A stretch of DNA of 8,580 nucleotides, from contig DATLCI010000124.1 in NCBI GenBank assembly GCA_035526435.1, positions 1 to 8,580 of the forward strand, given 5' to 3'. A program made the translations under genes and the position numbers. How positions within the stretch are numbered: position 1 is the stretch's first letter; each line of letters starts with the position of its first letter. This document shows positions 5,246 through 8,580 of this stretch, piece by piece. The notes below the pieces were generated by a model. The model searched no databases. It saw nothing but the letters and a program-made list of their open reading frames with translations, and was not told the origin of the DNA. The stretch is from DATLCI01 sp035526435 (GTDB lineage: Bacteria; Acidobacteriota; Terriglobia; Terriglobales; Acidobacteriaceae).

Positions 5246-7737
5246 AGCTTCATCCCCCGCAGCCTCAGACTATTACCGATCACGGACACCGAACTCAGAC
5301 TCATCGCCGCCGCCGCGATCATCGGACTCAATAGCAGTCCGAAAAAGGGGTAGAGTATTCCCGCCGCGATCGGCACTCCCAACGCGTTGTAGATGAACGC
5401 GAAGAAAAGATTCTGCCGGATGTTACGCATGGTGGCCGTGCTCAGCCGCCGCGCCCGCACGATTCCGCGCAGGTCACCTTTGACCAGCGTGATGGCCGCG
5501 CTCTCCATGGCTACGTCCGTTCCTGTCCCCATGGCGATCCCAACATTTGACTGCGCCAGCGCCGGCGCATCATTCACGCCATCGCCCGCCATCGCCACCA
5601 CTGTGCCTTGCTTCTGCAGCTTCTGGACCACCTCAACCTTGCGTTCCGGTAGTACTTCAGCTTCAAACTCTTCCAACCCAAGGCTTCTTGCAACCGATGC
5701 CGCCGTGGTCTTGCTGTCACCCGTGAGCATCACCACCGTAACGCCTTCCGCGCGCAATTGCTGCAGCGCCTCCGGCGTCGACGCCTTCACCGTGTCGGCC
5801 AGTCCGATCATCCCCGCCGCATTCCCTCCATAACCCACATAAAGCACGGTCTGGCCATTCGCGATCATCTCGTCTTCTTTTTGCCCAAACACCGGCGACG
5901 AAAATTGGCGCGCGTGTCCGGAGTTGCCCGAAGCCCCCTGCAACATCGTCTTCTTGCCCACGACTGCCGGCTTACCCTTCAGCCGCCCCGTCACCCCCTG
6001 CGCGGTGACCGATTGAAAGTCCTGCACATTCTCCAGCGGCACGTTGCGTTCTTTCGCCGCCCCCACTACTGCGCGCGCTAGCGGATGTTCGCTGTAGCGC
6101 TCCAAACTGGCCGCGATCCGGAGTAGTTCGTCCTCGGTAACATCCGGCGCCGTGACCAGCGTGACCACCTTCGGCTTGCCTTCCGTCAATGTGCCTGTCT
6201 TATCCACTACGAGCGTGCTCACTTTCTCCATCAACTCCAGCGCCTCGGCATTTTTTACCAGCACGCCCACGCTGGCGCCTTTGCCCGTTCCCACCATGAT
6301 GGCCATCGGAGTGGCCAATCCCAATGCGCAAGGACAAGCAATGATCAGCACCGCCACCGCATTCACCACGGCATGCGCTAGCCGCGGTTCCGGCCCCCAT
6401 ACATACCAAACGATGAACGTGACGATCGCCACCGCCATGACCACTGGTACAAATATCCCGGACACCTTGTCCGCCAGCTTCTGGATCGGCGCTCGGCTTC
6501 TTTGCGCCGCCGCCACCATCTTGATCATCTGCGCCAGCAGCGTCTCGCTCCCCACTCGCTCCGCTTTGATCGTCAGGGACCCGGTGTTGTTGACCGTTCC
6601 GCCGATCACGCGATCGCCTGAGGATTTATCCACCGGCATGGATTCGCCCGTGATCATCGATTCGTCCGCGCTGGTGGCTCCGTCGATCACCGTGCCGTCC
6701 ACCGGTATCTTTTCTCCCGGACGGATAAGCAACCGGTCGCCGAGCTGTACTTGGTCGATGGCGACGTCTTCCTCCGCGCCTCCATCCAGCAGCCGGCGCG
6801 CTGTCTTGGGGCTCAATCCCAGCAATGCGCGAATAGCGCCGCCGGTTTGCTTCCGGGCGCGCAACTCCAGCACCTGCCCCAGCAACACCAGGGTGATGAT
6901 CACCGCTGCCGCCTCAAAATAGGCGGCGTGGGCGGCGCTGTGCGGTAACCAGTTAGGAATCACCAGCACGGCCACGCTATAGCCATAGGCGGCCGCCGTG
7001 CCCAGCGCGATCAGCGAGAACATATTCAGTGACCGGTTGACGATTGACGCCCATCCTCGCTGAAAGAATGGCAGGCCTCCCCACAACACCACTGGTGACG
7101 CCAATAACAACTGCACCCAGAGCCATCCTTGCGAAGCGAATGGTTTCCCTGGGAGCATCTCGCTCATGGCCAGAATGACGATAGGGATAGTCAACCCTAG
7201 GCTGACCTTGAATCGCCGCGACATATCTCGCAGCTCCGGATCGTCCGCCTCGGCCAGCGCCACCGTCCGCGGCTCCAGCGCCATCCCGCAGATGGGGCAG
7301 CTTCCCGGCGCGTCCCGCACGATCTCCGGATGCATGGGGCAGGTGTACTCAATGCGCGAAGCGGCCGCCGCTACCGGCATCTCTGGCTCCAACGCCATGC
7401 CGCACTTCGGGCACGCTCCGGGATGGTCCTGCCGAACCTCCGGATCCATCGGGCAGACGTACATCGTCGCGGGCCCCTTGCCCTCCGGTTCCGGCGCAGT
7501 CACCTTCGGAATAGATCCGCCCAACTGGACCAGTGGCGACTCAGGTTTCGGCTGCAGATAACGCGCTGGGTCGGCTTCGAAGTTCGTCTTACAGCCGGGA
7601 TGGCAGAAATAGTAGTTCTTCCCCTGATAGTCGTAGCTCGCCGCCGCCCGCTCGGGGTCAACCTGCATGCCGCATACCGGGTCAGTCTGGGTTTTCAATG
7701 CCTGGGCTGACGAGTGGTTATGTTCGCTGGATTCCAT
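5242..7737 (-). CDS. copA: Cu(I)-exporting P1B-type ATPase with YHS and two HMBD domains
   Basis: This 831-aa inner-membrane pump exports Cu(I) using ATP. In order it has: a YHS domain (residues 18-61; C22, C45, C49); two heavy-metal-binding domains with the CPM...CPxCGMALEP pattern (about 93-118 with C95/C109/C112, and 131-156 with C133/C147/C150); TM helices from about 178; an actuator TGES (363-366); the CPC metal site (468-470); the phosphorylated DKTGTLT (D512); the SEHPLA histidine (H551); and GDGVNDAP (718-725). YN (783-784) and MSLSS (812-816) in the last two helices mark the Cu(I) P1B-1 subtype. It has no CxxC-type HMA domain at the N-terminus. In the nucleotide-binding loop the usual GxG reads AQG (579-581), which is slightly unusual. 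It starts 12 nt after csoR with GAAGG five bases ahead of the ATG, so it is the second gene of a copper-regulated operon. Confidence 0.95.
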   Translation of the reverse strand: MESSEHNHSSAQALKTQTDPVCGMQVDPERAAASYDYQGKNYYFCHPGCKTNFEADPARYLQPKPESPLVQLGGSIPKVTAPEPEGKGPATMYVCPMDPEVRQDHPGACPKCGMALEPEMPVAAAASRIEYTCPMHPEIVRDAPGSCPICGMALEPRTVALAEADDPELRDMSRRFKVSLGLTIPIVILAMSEMLPGKPFASQGWLWVQLLLASPVVLWGGLPFFQRGWASIVNRSLNMFSLIALGTAAAYGYSVAVLVIPNWLPHSAAHAAYFEAAAVIITLVLLGQVLELRARKQTGGAIRALLGLSPKTARRLLDGGAEEDVAIDQVQLGDRLLIRPGEKIPVDGTVIDGATSADESMITGESMPVDKSSGDRVIGGTVNNTGSLTIKAERVGSETLLAQMIKMVAAAQRSRAPIQKLADKVSGIFVPVVMAVAIVTFIVWYVWGPEPRLAHAVVNAVAVLIIACPCALGLATPMAIMVGTGKGASVGVLVKNAEALELMEKVSTLVVDKTGTLTEGKPKVVTLVTAPDVTEDELLRIAASLERYSEHPLARAVVGAAKERNVPLENVQDFQSVTAQGVTGRLKGKPAVVGKKTMLQGASGNSGHARQFSSPVFGQKEDEMIANGQTVLYVGYGGNAAGMIGLADTVKASTPEALQQLRAEGVTVVMLTGDSKTTAASVARSLGLEEFEAEVLPERKVEVVQKLQKQGTVVAMAGDGVNDAPALAQSNVGIAMGTGTDVAMESAAITLVKGDLRGIVRARRLSTATMRNIRQNLFFAFIYNALGVPIAAGILYPFFGLLLSPMIAAAAMSLSSVSVIGNSLRLRGMKL

Positions 7738-7749
7738 GGCCGCCTTCGC

Positions 7750-8049
7750 TTATCTCTGATGTTTGTAGATGAGATCCACCACCTCGTCAAAGACGAGGTT
7801 GGCGTCCTGCTGGCTTTTGTGCACCGCCTCTGTGGCGCAATGTCGCAGATGGTTTCGCATCAGCTCGCGCGAGACACTCTGCAGCGCCGCCTGCACCGCG
7901 GAGACCTGTACCAAAATGTCCGCGCAGTATCGGCCCTCTTCCACCATCTTTTGGATCCCGCGCACCTGACCTTCTACCCGGCGCAGGCGCTTCAGGTTGC
8001 GGGCCTTTGCGCCCGGCTCCACCGCTATCGCTTTTCGCTTGCGCGTCAT
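7750..8049 (-). CDS. csoR: Copper-sensing transcriptional repressor, CsoR family
   Basis: This 99-aa all-helical protein belongs to the CsoR/RcnR/FrmR family, whose members bind operator DNA as tetramers and release it on metal binding. The copper ligands C42 (RYCADI), H67 and C71 (NHLRHC) have spacings of 25 and 4 residues, identical to C36/H61/C65 of Mycobacterium tuberculosis CsoR. That points to Cu(I) over nickel or formaldehyde. The basic N-terminal helix (KARNLKRLRRVEGQVRGI) is the DNA-contacting part. It is the first gene of an operon with copA, and a CsoR-type palindrome lies in its own promoter, so autoregulation is expected. No ribosome-binding site precedes the ATG, and the predicted transcript starts at the ATG itself, suggesting leaderless translation. 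Confidence 0.95.
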   Translation of the reverse strand: MTRKRKAIAVEPGAKARNLKRLRRVEGQVRGIQKMVEEGRYCADILVQVSAVQAALQSVSRELMRNHLRHCATEAVHKSQQDANLVFDEVVDLIYKHQR

Positions 8050-8055
8050 AGAGTA

Positions 8056-8084
8056 TGTATATACCCCCCGGGGGTATCTGTCAA
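8056..8084 (-). promoter_or_regulatory. Strong sigma70 promoter of csoR-copA
   Basis: On the minus strand, a consensus TTGACA (8084-8079) is followed after exactly 17 nt by TATACA (8061-8056). Counting six to seven bases beyond the -10 puts the transcription start at about 8049, the A of the csoR ATG. The spacer is almost wholly made of the CsoR palindrome, so repressor and RNA polymerase should exclude each other. Confidence 0.8.
8061..8077. promoter_or_regulatory. CsoR operator (G/C-tract palindrome)
   Basis: ATACCCCCCGGGGGTAT is a perfect inverted repeat of 8-bp arms about one central base. This is the TACCCC/GGGGTA form known for CsoR-family operators. It lies between the -35 and -10 of csoR and 11 nt upstream of the csoR ATG. 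No second copy was seen near the divergent gene. Confidence 0.85.
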
Positions 8085-8092
8085 AGTAGATG

Positions 8093-8122
8093 TTGGCGTG
8101 CTTGCTCGGGGTGCAATATATT
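8093..8122 (+). promoter_or_regulatory. Weak candidate promoter for the divergent small gene
   Basis: TTGGCG (8093-8098) and TATATT (8117-8122) are separated by 18 nt, ahead of the 75-aa gene at 8154. The -10 is embedded in a perfect 10-bp palindrome CAATATATTG (8114-8123). The match is modest. This promoter does not overlap the CsoR operator, although CsoR bound at 8061-8077 would sit about 15 bp upstream of the -35. Confidence 0.3.
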
Positions 8123-8153
8123 GGAAGGGCGTTATTCCCAACTTGAGGTTTTC

Positions 8154-8381
8154 ATGACTACTGTCGACGTCTGCTACCGCTACGGAACCCCGCCCGGCGA
8201 GCAGGAAGCCCGCGCCATCAACAGCGCTCGTGAGGTCTACGGCGTGCGCAAGATCACTTTTATGGAAAAGGAAAATGTGGTCCGCGTTGAATACGACGCC
8301 ACCCGGCTGGACGAAGCCGAAGTCGCTAACCTCCTGCGCCGCTGTGGTCTGGACCTGCGCGAACGCATTCAACTGGTCTGA
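8154..8381 (+). CDS. Small HMA-like (ferredoxin-fold) protein lacking CxxC, beside copper operon
   Basis: The ATG at 8154 is chosen because GAGG lies five bases upstream; the frame is open further 5' but would run through the csoR promoter. The 75-aa product shows an apparent beta-alpha-beta-beta-alpha order: TTVDVCYRY, then GEQEARAINSAREVYGV, then RKITFMEKENVVRVEYD, then DEAEVANLLRRCGLDL. The GV-KI-F----VRVEYD-----E-A-LL pattern is that of heavy-metal-associated (HMA/CopZ-like) domains. The metal loop that should read GMxCxxC is instead YRYGTPPGEQ, with no cysteines; the only two are C7 and C64. It is divergent from csoR-copA across a 104-nt control region, in the place a copper chaperone might occupy. 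The homology is inferred from pattern only. It may have lost metal binding or use other residues. Function unknown. Confidence 0.7.
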   Translation: MTTVDVCYRYGTPPGEQEARAINSAREVYGVRKITFMEKENVVRVEYDATRLDEAEVANLLRRCGLDLRERIQLV

Positions 8382-8397
8382 TGTTTGGGGTTTGTGT

Positions 8398-8439
8398 GCT
8401 AAGCGGCTAGATGCTGAGGTGCTAATTGCTCACTGCTAA
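8398..8439 (+). repeat. Phased GCT(A/G)A intergenic repeat
   Basis: Six GCT-starting units (GCTAA, GCTAG, GCTGA, GCTAA, GCT, GCTAA) begin at 8398, 8406, 8413, 8421, 8428 and 8435, a spacing of 7 or 8 nt. The array lies just after the stop of the 75-aa gene and encodes nothing recognisable. It looks like a dispersed low-complexity intergenic repeat. An 11-bp inverted copy of its first bases (8398-8408) occurs at the window's right edge (8570-8580). Confidence 0.5.
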
Positions 8440-8448
8440 AAGGCATAA

Positions 8449-8501
8449 GGGCGACCGCTCCCAGGACCTCTGGCCGAAGTTCCCTGGTTGCTGCGTCGCC
8501 C
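8449..8501. other. Nested hairpin in the right-hand non-coding region
   Basis: GGGCGAC (8449-8455) pairs with GTCGCCC (8495-8501). Inside it CCAGG (8461-8465) pairs with CCTGG (8483-8487), leaving a 17-nt loop. No open frame of note covers it. It could be an RNA structure, a palindromic intergenic element, or a terminator-like fold without a T-tract. The rest of 8382-8580 shows no gene. Confidence 0.35.
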
Positions 8502-8580
8502 CAATGCGCGCCACTTCGTCTGTCTTCCATTATTGCAATCTGCCCGCCAAAACTCGTTGATTGAAAACAAGCCGCTTAGC

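Noticed and set aside
6152..6922. 256-codon plus-strand open frame inside copA
   Set aside because: Low-complexity Ser/Thr/Ala/Pro composition, typical of a shadow frame antisense to a GC-rich gene; copA motifs are intact on the other strand.
8055..8153. Upstream extension of the 75-aa gene to an ATG at 8055
   Set aside because: It would begin at the edge of the csoR -10 and translate the CsoR operator; the ATG at 8154 has its own GAGG and starts the folded domain.
7714..8157. 147-codon plus-strand open frame antisense to csoR
   Set aside because: No domain is recognisable and it overlaps a clear CsoR with all metal ligands and a matching operator.
8046..8372. 108-codon minus-strand open frame upstream of csoR
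   Set aside because: It is antisense to the 75-aa gene and runs through the csoR promoter and operator; the plus-strand frame has a better ribosome-binding site and domain pattern.
1..8580. CRISPR array, tRNA, rRNA, insertion sequence or prophage genes
   Set aside because: No regularly spaced direct repeats with unique spacers, no cloverleaf or rRNA-like stretch, and no transposase, integrase or phage structural protein was found.

Overview
This 8.58 kb window looks like ordinary bacterial chromosome: moderately GC-rich, gene-dense, short intergenic gaps, and no phage, transposase, CRISPR or RNA genes seen. The content suggests a soil-type Gram-negative such as an Acidobacteriota member (Bryobacter/Solibacter-like). 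The basis is a small exported lipocalin-like protein, a YHS/HMBD-type copper ATPase, and an intergenic repeat whose reverse strand reads NHEGHKGHEG, a type I recall from acidobacterial, planctomycete and related genomes. This assignment is inference from recalled family patterns, not a search result.

Layout. Positions 2-760 (+) hold the 3' part of a tandem-rhodanese protein that appears to lack its catalytic cysteines. It converges on a minus-strand pair, truB (2207-1329) followed by an exported lipocalin-like protein (1306-806). A rhomboid intramembrane protease (2304-3002, +) diverges from truB. A 215-nt gap carries the dispersed repeat. Next is a tightly coupled minus-strand pterin operon: two different 6-pyruvoyl-tetrahydropterin-synthase paralogs (4670-4260 and 4263-3829) and GTP cyclohydrolase I folE (3832-3218), both junctions being 4-nt overlaps. 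A TlpA/ResA-like thioredoxin lipoprotein (4751-5245, +) diverges from that operon and converges, with interlocked stop codons, on the copper operon csoR-copA (8049-5242, minus). Divergent from csoR is a 75-aa protein with an HMA-like pattern but no CxxC (8154-8381, +). The last 199 nt are non-coding but contain phased GCT repeats, an 11-bp inverted repeat and a nested hairpin.

How they work together. The clearest regulatory unit is csoR-copA. Its promoter (TTGACA-N17-TATACA) has a perfect G/C-tract CsoR palindrome filling the spacer, and the predicted transcription start falls on the first base of the csoR start codon. Copper binding to CsoR would release this promoter and raise production of both the repressor and the Cu(I) exporter. 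The pterin operon would make 7,8-dihydroneopterin triphosphate (FolE) and pass it to one or both PTPS enzymes; why there are two is the main biochemical question here. I see no wholly new multi-gene system. The most useful leads are the duplicated PTPS pair, the CxxC-less HMA-like protein beside the copper operon, the cysteine-less rhodanese and the structured repeat at the right edge.
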